Notes under the pieces: generated by a model
The model's input: the letters and a program-made list of their open reading frames with translations, nothing else
Database searches by the model: none
What the model was told of the DNA's origin: nothing
From: Micromonospora_H sonneratiae
GTDB taxonomy: Bacteria; Actinomycetota; Actinomycetes; Mycobacteriales; Micromonosporaceae
Assembly: GCF_042679305.1 (NCBI RefSeq)
Contig: NZ_JBHTMP010000035.1
Coordinates: 1-64,000 of the forward strand
DNA: 64,000 bases
Reading direction: 5' to 3'
Part shown: piece by piece, positions 1 through 8,721 of the stretch
Layout: each line of letters starts with the position of its first letter
Numbering within the stretch: position 1 is the stretch's first letter
Program-made: the position numbers and the translations under genes

Positions 1-2414
1 CGGTCGGTGGCTCCGCCCGGGTCGGTCGGGCCTCGGTCCGGCCGGTCTCCCCTGGCGGTCCCGGCTCCGACGAGCCAGGCACCCCGGGGGGCCGGTCGGG
101 GCGTCGGTCCCGGGCGGCCGGCAGCGGTGATCCGGACGCGCTGCGGAAGGCCAAACGCCGCAAGCGGGTCAACCTACTGATCGCCTCGTTCGCGGTCTTC
201 ATCATGCTGGCCGGTCTCGGCGTGGTCGGGTTCACCTACTACTCCACCAATGTGGTCCTGCCCGAAAAGATCTCGATGCCGCTGGCGACCACGGTGTATG
301 CCAGGGACGGCAAGAAGGAGCTTGCCAGGCTGGGCGAGCAGAACCGCGCCTTCGTGACCCAGAACCAGATCCCGCAGCACGTGCAGTATGCGGTCGCCGC
401 AGCCGAGGACCGCAACTTCTACAAGCACTCGGGTGTCGACTACGTCGGTATCGCCCGGGCCGCGTGGAACAACTTCACCGGTGGCACCAAGCAGGGTGCC
501 TCCACCATCACCCAGCAGTACGCCCGTAACGCGTACGAGAACCTCAAGGACGACTCCTACGCCCGGAAGGTCAAGGAGGCGATCTTCGCCTCCAAGCTGA
601 ACGAGCAGTACGACAAGCCCGAGATCATGCAGCACTACCTCAACGTCATCTACTTCGGGCGTGGGGCGTACGGCATCGAGGCGGCGGCGCAGACGTACTT
701 CGGCGTGTCGACGGAGAAGCTGACCGTCGCACAGGCGGCGGTGCTGGCCGGCGTGATCAAGCAGCCGATGCCGGACGCGGCGACCGGGCACAAGGGGTTC
801 GACCCCGCCCAGAACCCGGAGGGCGCGAAGGACCGCTGGAACTACGTCCTCAACGGCATGGTCGAGGAGGGTTGGCTGTCCCCCGACCAGCGGCCGGCCG
901 AGTTCCCGAAGGTCCTGCCGCCCAAGGACGGCAACGGCATGGGCGCCGGGGTGAAGACCCCGCGGGGCAACGTGGTCAACTACATCCGCGAGGAGATGGC
1001 CGCGATGGGGATCTGCACCAATGCGGCCGAGCCCACCGACGGGAAGCCGACCTGCTCCGCCGCCCTGAAGGAGGACGGGTACAAGATCAAGACCACCATC
1101 GACCCGAAGATGCAGGATGCGGTCGAGAACGCGGCGATGCGGGCCAAGAAGGGTTCGGTGCTGGCGGACCAGCCCGCAAACCTGATGGCTGCGGTGGTGG
1201 CGATCGACCCCAAGAACGGGCAGGTGCTGGCCTACTACGGCGGCGACAGCGGGGCGGACATCGACTACGCCGGAAAGAACACCCTCGCCAACGGGGTGCT
1301 CAGTGGCGGCCACCCGCCAGGGTCATCGTTCAAGATCTACACTTTGGCCGCCGGTCTACAAGAGGGCAAGCACCTGTTGTCGCACTGGAAGTCGACGAAC
1401 TACAAGGTTCCCAACAGCAAGATCGTGGTGCAGAACGCTGGCCGGAGTCCAGACTGTAAGGACTGGTGCACACTGGAGGAGTCCACGGTCCAGTCCTACA
1501 ACGTGCCCTTCTACCACCTGACCGCCGAGATCGGTCCGGACAAGGTGGTCGACATGGCCAAGGCGGCCGGCATCACCACCATGTGGACCACCTCCGACAA
1601 CCCGCCGAGGCCGGTCAACCTGTTGAAGGAGTCCGGCAAGAAGGTCGCACCGGATCCGTTCTTCAACGTGGTGGCCTACGGGCAGTATCCGGTGACGGTG
1701 CTCGAACACGCCAACGGTGTTGCCACCCTCGCCAACCGGGGCACCTACAACAAGGCCCACTTCGTCATCTCGATCGAGAAGCAGGACAAAGACACCGGCA
1801 AGTGGGTGAAGATCAACGGTGAGAAGCTCGACCCGAAGCGCCGTATCGACACCAAGGTGGTCGACGACGTCACCGCCACGCTGGCCAAGATTCCGGGCAA
1901 GAACGGACTGAGCCTGGACGGTGGCCGGCCAGCCGCCGGCAAGACCGGCACCTGGGAATACGACTCGAAGGACAATGCCGACGCCTGGATGGTCGGCTAC
2001 ACACCGCAGCTGGCCACCGCCGTCTGGGTGGGCAGCAAGGACCCGAAGAAGCCCCAGATCCTCGACAAGAACGGCAAGGATGTCGGTGGTGCCACCCTAC
2101 CCGGTGAGATCTGGCAGAAGTTCATGAACAACGCCCTGAAGGGGCAGGAGATCAAGCGATTCCACGACGCGGCGAACATCGGTGACCCGACCTCGGGCAA
2201 CGGTTCCTCTCCCGCGCCGCCGACGGCCCCGCCGGTGAACCCTCTCTGCCCGTTCCCCAGCGACTTGAACCCGGCCTGCAACACGCCGGGTGGGCCGAAC
2301 ACTCCGGGTGGGCCGAACGGTCCGGGTGGGCCGAACCGGCCGAACGACCCTGAACAAAACGGTGGTACCGGCGGTGGCTTGTTACCGTCGACGACGCCGA
2401 GACCACGAAATTGA
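1..2414 (+). CDS. Class A penicillin-binding protein (5' end cut by window edge)
   Basis: Bifunctional peptidoglycan synthase. The frame is open from base 3, so the gene begins before the window; the first Met in view (base 204) lies inside the membrane anchor and is not the start. After a basic Gly/Pro-rich cytoplasmic stretch comes one membrane segment, then a GT51 transglycosylase domain (AAEDRNF with Glu68 counted from base 204; GASTITQQ) and a transpeptidase domain with all three active-site motifs: SSFK at 374-377, SYN at 431-433 and KTG at 580-582. The C-terminal tail is Pro/Gly-rich with four NxPGGPN-like repeats. A GT87 gene follows, the same order as ponA1 and Rv0051 in M. tuberculosis. 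Function is secure. Confidence 0.93.
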   Translation, partial: VGGSARVGRASVRPVSPGGPGSDEPGTPGGRSGRRSRAAGSGDPDALRKAKRRKRVNLLIASFAVFIMLAGLGVVGFTYYSTNVVLPEKISMPLATTVYARDGKKELARLGEQNRAFVTQNQIPQHVQYAVAAAEDRNFYKHSGVDYVGIARAAWNNFTGGTKQGASTITQQYARNAYENLKDDSYARKVKEAIFASKLNEQYDKPEIMQHYLNVIYFGRGAYGIEAAAQTYFGVSTEKLTVAQAAVLAGVIKQPMPDAATGHKGFDPAQNPEGAKDRWNYVLNGMVEEGWLSPDQRPAEFPKVLPPKDGNGMGAGVKTPRGNVVNYIREEMAAMGICTNAAEPTDGKPTCSAALKEDGYKIKTTIDPKMQDAVENAAMRAKKGSVLADQPANLMAAVVAIDPKNGQVLAYYGGDSGADIDYAGKNTLANGVLSGGHPPGSSFKIYTLAAGLQEGKHLLSHWKSTNYKVPNSKIVVQNAGRSPDCKDWCTLEESTVQSYNVPFYHLTAEIGPDKVVDMAKAAGITTMWTTSDNPPRPVNLLKESGKKVAPDPFFNVVAYGQYPVTVLEHANGVATLANRGTYNKAHFVISIEKQDKDTGKWVKINGEKLDPKRRIDTKVVDDVTATLAKIPGKNGLSLDGGRPAAGKTGTWEYDSKDNADAWMVGYTPQLATAVWVGSKDPKKPQILDKNGKDVGGATLPGEIWQKFMNNALKGQEIKRFHDAANIGDPTSGNGSSPAPPTAPPVNPLCPFPSDLNPACNTPGGPNTPGGPNGPGGPNRPNDPEQNGGTGGGLLPSTTPRPRN

Positions 2415-2427
2415 TCGCATGACAGCC

Positions 2428-2469
2428 GCCGGGGGCGGTCGGGGCAACCCGACCGCCCCCGGCGTTTTT
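2428..2469 (+). terminator. Intrinsic terminator after the penicillin-binding protein gene
   Basis: A 16-bp GC-rich stem (arms 2428-2443 and 2448-2463, loop GCAA) is followed by GTTTTT. It begins 14 bases after the stop codon. Confidence 0.85.
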
Positions 2470-2538
2470 GGTACACCCCGCCGACACGGTCCCACCGGGC
2501 CGGACGAAACCCCGCCGAGTACGGCAGGATGCCTGTTC

Positions 2539-4032
2539 ATGAGCACGCAGTCGACGGCCAGCATCGATGAGCCTGAGAAGGTCGACCATCCGTCCCGGTC
2601 GGACCGGTTCGTACGCGGAGTGTCCGAGCTCATCGGCGGGCCACTCGGCCAGCACGCAGTCGGCATCGACCGTCCAGCCGACCGTGAGGGCCGGTTCTGG
2701 ACCGCGGCCCGGATCGTGCTGGCCCTGGTCTGCCTGACCCTCGCCCTGCACTGGATCCAGAAGTCGCCCTGCCAGGACGGTGCCTGGCAGAACAACGTGC
2801 AGTACACCCGGTTCTGCTACACCGACGTGCTGGCGCTCTACTACGCCGAGGGGCTCAACGAGGGCAAGGTGCCCTACCGCGACCACCCCGTCGAATACCC
2901 GGTGGTGACCGGCTACTTCATGGGCGCGCTCGGGCTGCCCGTACACAGCCTCGGCGAGACCCGGCCGGAGCTGAACCAGGGAATGTGGTTCTACAACCTC
3001 AACGCCCTGGTGCTCAGTGTGCTGGCGGTCGCCACCGTAGCGGTGATCCTCTCGCTACGCCGTCGACGACCATGGGACGCCGCGATGTTCGCCCTCTCGC
3101 CGGCTCTGCTGCTCACCGCCACCGTCAACTGGGACCTGCTGGCCATCGGGCTCGGTGCCTTCGGGCTCTATGCCTGGGCGAAACGCTGGCCCGTCGCGGC
3201 GGGCGTCCTGCTCGGCCTGGCCGGTGCAGCGAAGATGTGGCCACTGTTCATCCTCGGGCCGATCCTCGTCCTTGCCATCCGGGCCAGCCGGGTCCGGCAG
3301 GCGTTGACGGCGATCGGCTCGGCCGTCGTCACGGTGGTCCTGGTCAACCTGCCCGTCGCGGTGCCGTACCGGGAGAACTGGGACCGCTTCTTCGAACTCA
3401 ACACCGAGCGGCCGATCGACTGGGGCACGCTGTGGTACATCGGGCGCTACCTGGACGGCAAGTGGCAGTCCGGCGCACCCGGCGACCAGGGGGTGTTCCA
3501 GTGGCTGAGCGGCAACATCCCGACGCTCAACTACCTGTCGTACGCCCTCTTCGGGCTGGCCTGCCTCGCGATCGGCGCGTTTGCGCTGCTGGCACCGCGC
3601 CGGCCCCGGTTGGCGCAACTCGCCTTCCTCGTCGTCGCCGCGTTCCTGATCCTCAGCAAGGTCTGGTCCCAGCAGTTCGTACTCTGGTTACTGCCGCTGG
3701 CGGTGCTGGCCCGGCCGAGGTGGGGGGCGTTCCTGGCCTGGCAGTTCGCGGAGGTCTGCTACTTCGTCGCCTTCTACGGCGAGTTGCTCGGGGCGGCCGG
3801 CAAACAGGTGTTCCCCGAGGGCGTGTTCGTGCTGGCGGCGAGCCTCCGGCTGATCACCGTGGCCGTGCTCTGCGGTCTGATCGTGCGGGACATTCTCCGG
3901 CCGGAGCACGACGCGGTCCGGGCCACCTATCCCGACGACCCGGACGGCGGGATCATCGACGGTGCCCCGGACGCGCCGTGGCTGCTGCGCCTGCGTAATG
4001 GGAGGGAACCCACACCGGCCTACAGCCGGTAG
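2539..4032 (+). CDS. GT87 (DUF2029) polytopic membrane glycosyltransferase
   Basis: Integral membrane protein of 497 residues. After about 55 polar residues it has roughly ten hydrophobic segments, typical of GT87/DUF2029 proteins, which use polyprenyl-phosphate sugars to add mannose or related sugars outside the membrane. An extracytoplasmic loop with DHPVEYPV after the first segment is in the place where GT-C enzymes keep acidic catalytic residues. ATG 2539 was chosen because AGGAT lies about 8 bases upstream and the reading frame further upstream runs through the preceding terminator. M. tuberculosis Rv0051 sits in the same place after ponA1. The 3' end overlaps the convergent next gene by 13 bases. 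Family assignment is good; the substrate is unknown. Confidence 0.8.
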   Translation: MSTQSTASIDEPEKVDHPSRSDRFVRGVSELIGGPLGQHAVGIDRPADREGRFWTAARIVLALVCLTLALHWIQKSPCQDGAWQNNVQYTRFCYTDVLALYYAEGLNEGKVPYRDHPVEYPVVTGYFMGALGLPVHSLGETRPELNQGMWFYNLNALVLSVLAVATVAVILSLRRRRPWDAAMFALSPALLLTATVNWDLLAIGLGAFGLYAWAKRWPVAAGVLLGLAGAAKMWPLFILGPILVLAIRASRVRQALTAIGSAVVTVVLVNLPVAVPYRENWDRFFELNTERPIDWGTLWYIGRYLDGKWQSGAPGDQGVFQWLSGNIPTLNYLSYALFGLACLAIGAFALLAPRRPRLAQLAFLVVAAFLILSKVWSQQFVLWLLPLAVLARPRWGAFLAWQFAEVCYFVAFYGELLGAAGKQVFPEGVFVLAASLRLITVAVLCGLIVRDILRPEHDAVRATYPDDPDGGIIDGAPDAPWLLRLRNGREPTPAYSR

Positions 4033-6185
4033 ACCACGGTCTCCCCGATGTTCTCGCGCTGGATGCCGAGGTGGTCGACCGGCTGATCGATGGTCGACTG
4101 CCACGGCGTGTCCGTCACGTGCTGGCGGAGCAGCACGACGGTCCGTACGCCCAGGGTCCGCAGGTACTCGATGCTGGCCGGGTCGGGGAAGCTGATGGTG
4201 CTCTTCCGTATCTCGTCCAACTTCTCGGGCGTGAACCCGCTGCCGCCGTTCACCACTTTCTGGAACCGGCTGGTCGACCAGAGCATCACGTTCTGGTCGA
4301 TGTCCTGTGTGCTGGGCAGCACCAGGATCGGACCCCCGACGGTGCGCATGGCCGCCGGCTGGGTCGGCACGATCGGGTGCGGTGTGACGTTGAGCCCCTC
4401 GACGAGCACCAGTACCAGCGGCAGGAGGGTGACCAGTCGCAGCCACGGGCCGGGCCACGGGGGCACCCGTTCCGCAGCCACCGCCCGGGCGCGGGCGGCC
4501 AGGGCAGTTACCGCACCGGCGGCGAGGATGCCGAGGAGCAGGGTGGTCCACAACATCAGCCGGCCGGGGGTACGGACGCCGTTCCAGCCGGGCAGGTACT
4601 CGAAGAGCGGGTTGAAGGTGTAGGTACCGCCGAAGAACCGGGGGCCCATCGCGAGGATCCCGGTTGCCAGCACTCCGGCCAGCAGGAACAGCCGCTGGCG
4701 TACGGTCCAGATCGAGAAGAACAGGCCGCCGAGGGCGAGCGCGTACAGTGCGAAGCCGGGCAGGAGGGTCATCTCAGGGGGCCAGCTCAACCCGGCACGG
4801 GCCTGCTCGTGCAGTTCACCCCAGATGCGGGACTCCGCCGGTGCGGTGAGGAACCCGGTGGGTGGCGGTGCGTACGCCCTGGCCTGGTCGAGGGTCCGCT
4901 CCGCGCCGGGGTGCAGGTCGGCGACCTTGAAGTAGGGGATCGCCAGCAACGCGCCGGTCGCGGCGAAGATCGCACCACCGGCCAGGTCGGAGAGGAACAG
5001 CTTCCAGCCGAACGGCCGCCACGCGCCCCGGCCCCAGGTCCGCCGGATGTACCAGGCAACCGGGGCGATGAGCACGATCAGTGCCAGGACGTACGCGAAT
5101 GTCACGCCGATGCCGAAGCCGAGAGTGATCTGCCACGCGGCGACCAGCCACCCGGCGAACGCCCAGCCGGCGTGCCGGCGTTCCGGCCGGTAGCCGTGCC
5201 GCAGCGAATAACCGTGCCCCCGGGCCAGCATGGCCAGCGCCAACGGGATCCCGCCGTTGGAGATGATGTGCAGGTGCCCGGCCTGGGCCAACAGCCAGGG
5301 TGCGTACGTGTAGGCCACCCCGGCGACCGCCGCACCGATCCGGCCGGCTCCGAGCTGGCGCACCAGCGCGTACGCCCCGAAGGTGGCCAGGGCGTGGGCC
5401 AGTACGAAGAGGATGTTGTAACGCAGGACCGCCGCGACCGGACCGTCACCGATCATCCCGGCCGGCGCATAGCCGAGCAGGGTGTCGGAGAACGCGAAAC
5501 TCCACTGCTCCGGATAGAACGTGTTGGAGTGCCAGAGTTGTGCCGGGTCGGTCAGCAGGATGTGGCCGGACCAGGCCAGCTGCCAGGCCTGCAGGGTGGG
5601 GTCCAGTGCGTCCTGCGGGATGGTGTGCAACGGGTACCGCAGGGTCGGCCAGGTCATCAGTACGGCCAGCACCAGGCTGGCCAGGCTGGCCAGGGTCCAC
5701 TCGTGGACGAGTCCCCGACCGATCCTCCAGAAGAACCGGCGGATCCGGCCAACTACCGGCTCGGGGGCGGGGCCGAAGGCGGCCCACTTGTCCGTCGGTT
5801 GATCGGCGGAGGTGCTGTCGGTCGGGCTGACCTCGGTCCTGTCGCCCTTTCCGTTCCCGGTCTCTCCCGTGTCCTTCGTGTTCTTCCCGTCCTTCGCGTT
5901 CTCCCCGCTTTTCCCTTTCGCGTCGTCCTTCGCCCTGCCCTCGTCCGTCGCCCCACCGTCGTCGCTGGCGGATTTCCCGTCCTTGGCGGATTTCCCGGTC
6001 GTGTTGCTGTCCTCGGCATGGTCGGCCCGAGCGGCACCGGCTGCCGGGGCGCCGCCGTCGGGGGTTGGTGAGCCGGCCCGGCCCTCCGGATCGGACGGCT
6101 CGGTCGGGCCCGACGAGCCCGGGCGGGCGGGCTCTGCGGTAGCCGGGACGGGTGGCTCGGTGGCGTTCGACTGGTCCGTGGTCAT
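4020..6185 (-). CDS. Large GT-C-like membrane protein with long disordered N-terminus
   Basis: Protein of 721 residues. The first 140 or so are low-complexity and charged (Lys/Asp/Gly repeats), then about ten membrane segments follow. The first extracytoplasmic loop has IPQDALDPTLQAWQLAW and SNTFYPEQWSFAFSDTL; acidic residues in this loop are typical of GT-C glycosyltransferases (ArnT/PMT-like). The last 100 residues form a soluble tail. No family name is certain; a polyprenyl-phosphate-dependent glycosyltransferase acting on cell-envelope glycans is the likely role. TAGGAA upstream could serve as a weak ribosome binding site. The gene may be co-transcribed from the endonuclease IV side, 12 bases away. 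Confidence 0.65.
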   Translation of the reverse strand: MTTDQSNATEPPVPATAEPARPGSSGPTEPSDPEGRAGSPTPDGGAPAAGAARADHAEDSNTTGKSAKDGKSASDDGGATDEGRAKDDAKGKSGENAKDGKNTKDTGETGNGKGDRTEVSPTDSTSADQPTDKWAAFGPAPEPVVGRIRRFFWRIGRGLVHEWTLASLASLVLAVLMTWPTLRYPLHTIPQDALDPTLQAWQLAWSGHILLTDPAQLWHSNTFYPEQWSFAFSDTLLGYAPAGMIGDGPVAAVLRYNILFVLAHALATFGAYALVRQLGAGRIGAAVAGVAYTYAPWLLAQAGHLHIISNGGIPLALAMLARGHGYSLRHGYRPERRHAGWAFAGWLVAAWQITLGFGIGVTFAYVLALIVLIAPVAWYIRRTWGRGAWRPFGWKLFLSDLAGGAIFAATGALLAIPYFKVADLHPGAERTLDQARAYAPPPTGFLTAPAESRIWGELHEQARAGLSWPPEMTLLPGFALYALALGGLFFSIWTVRQRLFLLAGVLATGILAMGPRFFGGTYTFNPLFEYLPGWNGVRTPGRLMLWTTLLLGILAAGAVTALAARARAVAAERVPPWPGPWLRLVTLLPLVLVLVEGLNVTPHPIVPTQPAAMRTVGGPILVLPSTQDIDQNVMLWSTSRFQKVVNGGSGFTPEKLDEIRKSTISFPDPASIEYLRTLGVRTVVLLRQHVTDTPWQSTIDQPVDHLGIQRENIGETVVYRL

Positions 6186-6197
6186 GGCGTCCGTTTC

Positions 6198-6974
6198 CTA
6201 TCCGCCCACGTGGTCACGCAGGTATGCGATGTCCGCGCTCTGCCCATCGGCCCCTCCTGGCGTTTCGACGACGACCGGGGCGTCCGCTGCCCGGACCACT
6301 GCGACCAACAGGTCGGGATCGATCATCCCGTGTTCGAAGTTGTCGTGTCGATCCCGACCCGAGCCGAAACCGTCCTTGGAGTTGTTGGCGTGGATCAGGT
6401 CGATTCGGCCGGTGATCGCCTTTACCCGATCGACGATGTTGAGCAGCTCCTCGCCACCCGCATGCGCGTGACAGGTGTCGAGACAGAAGCCCACCTCGTA
6501 TTCGCCGATCGCATCCCACAGCCTGGCGAGTGCGTCGAATCGGCGGGCACAGGCGTAGTCCCCGCCGGCCGTGTTCTCGATCAGCACCGGGGTGGCGAAC
6601 CCGCCATGCTCTGCCGCGTAGGCGAAGGTCTTGCGCCAGTTGTCGAAGCCGACCGCGACGTCGTCGCCCTTGCTCACATGCCCGCCGTGGACGATCAAAC
6701 CCTTGGCACCCACCGTCGCGGCTGCGGTGGCGTGGCTGAGCAGCAGCTTCCGGCTCGGGATCCGGATGCGGTTGTTCAGCGTCGCCACGTTGATGACGTA
6801 CGGGGCATGGATGAATATGTCGACGTCGGCGGCCCGCAACTGTTCGGCGTCCGCGCGTGGTTCGGGAGCCTTCCAGCCCTGCGGATCGGCGAGGAAGAAC
6901 TGGACGGCCTCGGCCTTACGGATGGCGGCAGCGTCCAGTGGGTCGGTCGGGTCGACATGGGCTCCGATACGCAT
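6198..6974 (-). CDS. nfo: Deoxyribonuclease IV (AP endonuclease, Nfo family)
   Basis: TIM-barrel apurinic/apyrimidinic endonuclease of 258 residues that cuts 5' to abasic sites in base excision repair. All nine metal ligands of the family have a counterpart: His in HAPY, His in IVHGGH, Glu in LIENTAGG, Asp and His in LDTCHAH, His in IHANNS, Asp and His in DRHDNF, Glu in ETPG. The start is ATG 6974 (MRIGAH); a longer in-frame form beginning at 7064 has no homology in its extra part. ATG 6974 also has TAGGCT ending seven bases upstream, which points to a leaderless transcript. Confidence 0.9.
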   Translation of the reverse strand: MRIGAHVDPTDPLDAAAIRKAEAVQFFLADPQGWKAPEPRADAEQLRAADVDIFIHAPYVINVATLNNRIRIPSRKLLLSHATAAATVGAKGLIVHGGHVSKGDDVAVGFDNWRKTFAYAAEHGGFATPVLIENTAGGDYACARRFDALARLWDAIGEYEVGFCLDTCHAHAGGEELLNIVDRVKAITGRIDLIHANNSKDGFGSGRDRHDNFEHGMIDPDLLVAVVRAADAPVVVETPGGADGQSADIAYLRDHVGG

Positions 6975-6981
6975 GGTGGCG

Positions 6982-6987
6982 AGCCTA
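6982..6987 (-). promoter_or_regulatory. -10 box of leaderless promoter, nfo
   Basis: TAGGCT on the minus strand with 7 bases to ATG 6974, so transcription would begin at or beside the start codon. No Shine-Dalgarno sequence is seen. Confidence 0.55.
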
Positions 6988-7274
6988 CGTCGCGATACCG
7001 ACGTAGCGGGGAGGGGCGGGTCGTCGATGTCGTCGATGTCTGGTCCGTGCGATGGCTGCGTCACCGGGCAGGTGACTGGTCGTTAGCCCGGGTGAAGGGC
7101 GAGGTCGGTACGTCGGTCGATTCCGTTGATCCGCCGACTGCCTTGCCGTCCCGCAGACCTGGAGGCCACGTGCGACCGTTGCCCAGCCGACGCCCCAGCG
7201 CCGCAGTCTCGGGTGCTGTGCGGTCGGCGGTGGCGGGCCGAGCTGTGCGGCTCCGGTCCGGAGGACCTGTTGGT

Positions 7275-7342
7275 ACGGGACCAGCTGCCTCAGGCAGCGT
7301 CCCGTGGGCACCCTCCGCCGTGCGGCCCGGCGCGGCGGAGGG
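7275..7342. repeat. Two consecutive strong hairpins
   Basis: First hairpin: ACGGGAC (7275-7281) and GCTGCCT (7284-7290) pair with AGGCAGC (7292-7298) and GTCCCGT (7299-7305), with only a CA bulge. Second hairpin: CCCTCCGCCG (7311-7320) pairs with CGGCGGAGGG (7333-7342) across a 12-base loop. Neither is followed by a T-run, so they are not ordinary terminators. Confidence 0.6.
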
Positions 7343-7542
7343 CGTTGCCCGCTCCCGACGAGATGATCGGTCAATCGGGACATCTCCGATTTTCGGAATT
7401 CAGCGTACATGCCGGACTCTTCTGGCTTAAGCTGACAACAGCATAGGCTCCGCGGGGCGCCTATCGTCCAACCTCATCGGTGTGGTCGTTCCTCCCCAGG
7501 TCCCACCCAAAGAATGCGGACCGGCGTCCCGCGGCTCATCAC

Positions 7543-7586
7543 AGAAGGTCCCTTTCCATCGCTTTCGGCGAAGGAAGGGACCTTCT
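7543..7586. repeat. 44-bp inverted repeat / hairpin
   Basis: AGAAGGTCCCTT (7543-7554) pairs with AAGGGACCTTCT (7575-7586). Pairing continues inward through CC/GG and TCGC/GCGA to a TTTCG loop, with one unpaired T. Its core resembles the CCCCTTTCC units at 29.43-29.51 kb, which suggests a dispersed palindromic repeat of this genome. Confidence 0.6.
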
Positions 7587-7709
7587 ACTGCTGCCGTTCG
7601 CCGGGCGTGGGTACCGATATCGCAGTAGGTCGTCGCTGCGGGTATCCTGGCCAGGTTGTCCGGGTCACCGCGGGATCCGCCCACGGCATATCCGGGCCAA
7701 CGACGCACG

Positions 7710-7753
7710 ACCTCCTGCCACGGAAGGACCGTGGCCGCTAGCCCATAGGAGGT
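7710..7753 (+). promoter_or_regulatory. rpsF leader structure masking the ribosome binding site
   Basis: ACCTCCT (7710-7716) is complementary to AGGAGGT (7747-7753), the ribosome binding site of rpsF. Between them GCCACGG (7717-7723) pairs with CCGTGGC (7729-7735) around an AAGGA loop. The result is a two-stem structure with an 11-base bulge on the 3' side that begins next to CCG. Many bacterial rpsF mRNAs carry an S6:S18-binding leader with a CCG box in an asymmetric bulge; this element has the same outline. Autoregulation is inferred, not shown. Confidence 0.5.
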
Positions 7754-7762
7754 GAGCACGTC

Positions 7763-8053
7763 TTGCGTCATTACGAGATCATGGTCATCCTCGATCCCAG
7801 CCTCGAGGAGCGCACCGTCGCCCCGTCGCTCGACACGTACCTCAACGTGATCCGGACCGCGGGTGGCTCGGTGGAGAAGCTCGACGTGTGGGGCCGCCGG
7901 CGCCTCTCGTTCGAGATCAACAAGAAGGCCGAGGGCATCTACGCCGTCATCGACCTCCAGGCGACGCCTGCGGCGGTGGCTGAGCTGGACCGTCAGCTGC
8001 GACTCAACGAGTCGGTGCTGCGCACCAAGGTCATCCGGCCGGAGACGCGCTGA
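7763..8053 (+). CDS. rpsF: Small ribosomal subunit protein bS6
   Basis: 96 residues, full length for bS6, which binds 16S rRNA of the 30S platform together with bS18. It begins at TTG 7763 (reads MRHYEIMVILDP), 10 bases after AGGAGG; no ATG or GTG in frame would keep the conserved N-terminus. It heads the rpsF-ssb-rpsR-rplI cluster. The ribosome binding site is part of the leader hairpin described separately, and the rare start codon may further limit translation. Confidence 0.96.
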   Translation: MRHYEIMVILDPSLEERTVAPSLDTYLNVIRTAGGSVEKLDVWGRRRLSFEINKKAEGIYAVIDLQATPAAVAELDRQLRLNESVLRTKVIRPETR

Positions 8054-8167
8054 CCGCGTTTCCCGGTACGCCCCGGTTCCCGGCACGCCCGGATCAGCCT
8101 CATCCACTCTGTCGTACTGCTCTGGCAGCCTGACGGCAGACAGTGATGAGGGCGCGAGGAGTTGGTC

Positions 8168-8680
8168 ATGGCAGGAGAAACCACCATCACGGTCATCGGC
8201 AACCTGACCGATGACCCCGAGTTGCGATTCACCCCGTCCGGCGCGGCGGTCGCCAAGTTCCGGGTCGCTTCGACGCCCCGGAGCTTCGACAAGGCATCCG
8301 GCGAGTGGAAGGACGGCGAACCGCTGTTCCTTTCCTGCACCGTCTGGCGTCAGGTGGCCGAGCACGTCGCCGAGTCACTGCAGCGTGGTGCCCGGGTGAT
8401 CGTCTCGGGTCGACTGCGTCAGCGGTCCTACGAGACCCGCGAGGGTGAGAAGCGTACCGTCATCGAGCTCGAGGTCGACGAGATCGGCCCGTCGCTGCGG
8501 TACGCCACGGCGAAGGTGCAGAAGATGTCGCGTTCCGGCGGCGGCTTCGGTGCCTCCGGTGGTGGTGGCGGCCAGGGTGGCGGAGGCAACTTCGACGACC
8601 CCTGGGCCACGGCAGCGCCAGCCTCCTCGGGTTCCGGTTCGGGCGGCGGGAACTTCGTCGACGACGAGCCCCCGTTCTGA
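8168..8680 (+). CDS. ssb: Single-stranded DNA-binding protein
   Basis: 170-residue SSB with an N-terminal OB fold (MAGETTITVIGNLTDDPELRF onward, about residues 1-115), a Gly-rich linker and the acidic tip DDEPPF that recruits replication and repair partners. ATG 8168 follows GAGGAG by six bases; the in-frame TTG at 8162 touches the ribosome binding site and cannot be used. It sits 114 bases after rpsF and 41 bases before rpsR, the usual bacterial order. Confidence 0.96.
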   Translation: MAGETTITVIGNLTDDPELRFTPSGAAVAKFRVASTPRSFDKASGEWKDGEPLFLSCTVWRQVAEHVAESLQRGARVIVSGRLRQRSYETREGEKRTVIELEVDEIGPSLRYATAKVQKMSRSGGGFGASGGGGGQGGGGNFDDPWATAAPASSGSGSGGGNFVDDEPPF

Positions 8681-8721
8681 TGGCGCCGAGCGCCCGAGAT
8701 CGCAAACCAGGAGCAAGAGCA

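Larger units (their letters stand above)
6988..7709. other. Gene-free interval upstream of rpsF
   Basis: About 720 bases between nfo and the rpsF leader. Open frames on both strands lack ribosome binding sites, recognisable domains and consistent third-position GC. The interval holds two adjacent hairpins (7275-7342) and a larger inverted repeat (7543-7586). TATCCT at 7643-7648 could be the -10 box for the rpsF operon, but no good -35 box goes with it. Confidence 0.5.

Noticed and set aside
174..1313. Long open frame antisense to the penicillin-binding protein gene
   Set aside because: It mirrors a gene with all catalytic motifs, has no ribosome binding site or domain, and is expected from high GC content.
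4071..6071. Long plus-strand open frame opposite the GT-C-like gene
   Set aside because: Composition is Gln/Arg/Gly-rich antisense type, with no domain; the minus strand encodes a clear membrane protein.
7126..7446. Possible small gene upstream of rpsF
   Set aside because: No ribosome binding site, no family, and strong hairpins run through it.
7427..8365. Minus-strand open frame across rpsF and ssb
   Set aside because: Entirely opposite two certain genes.
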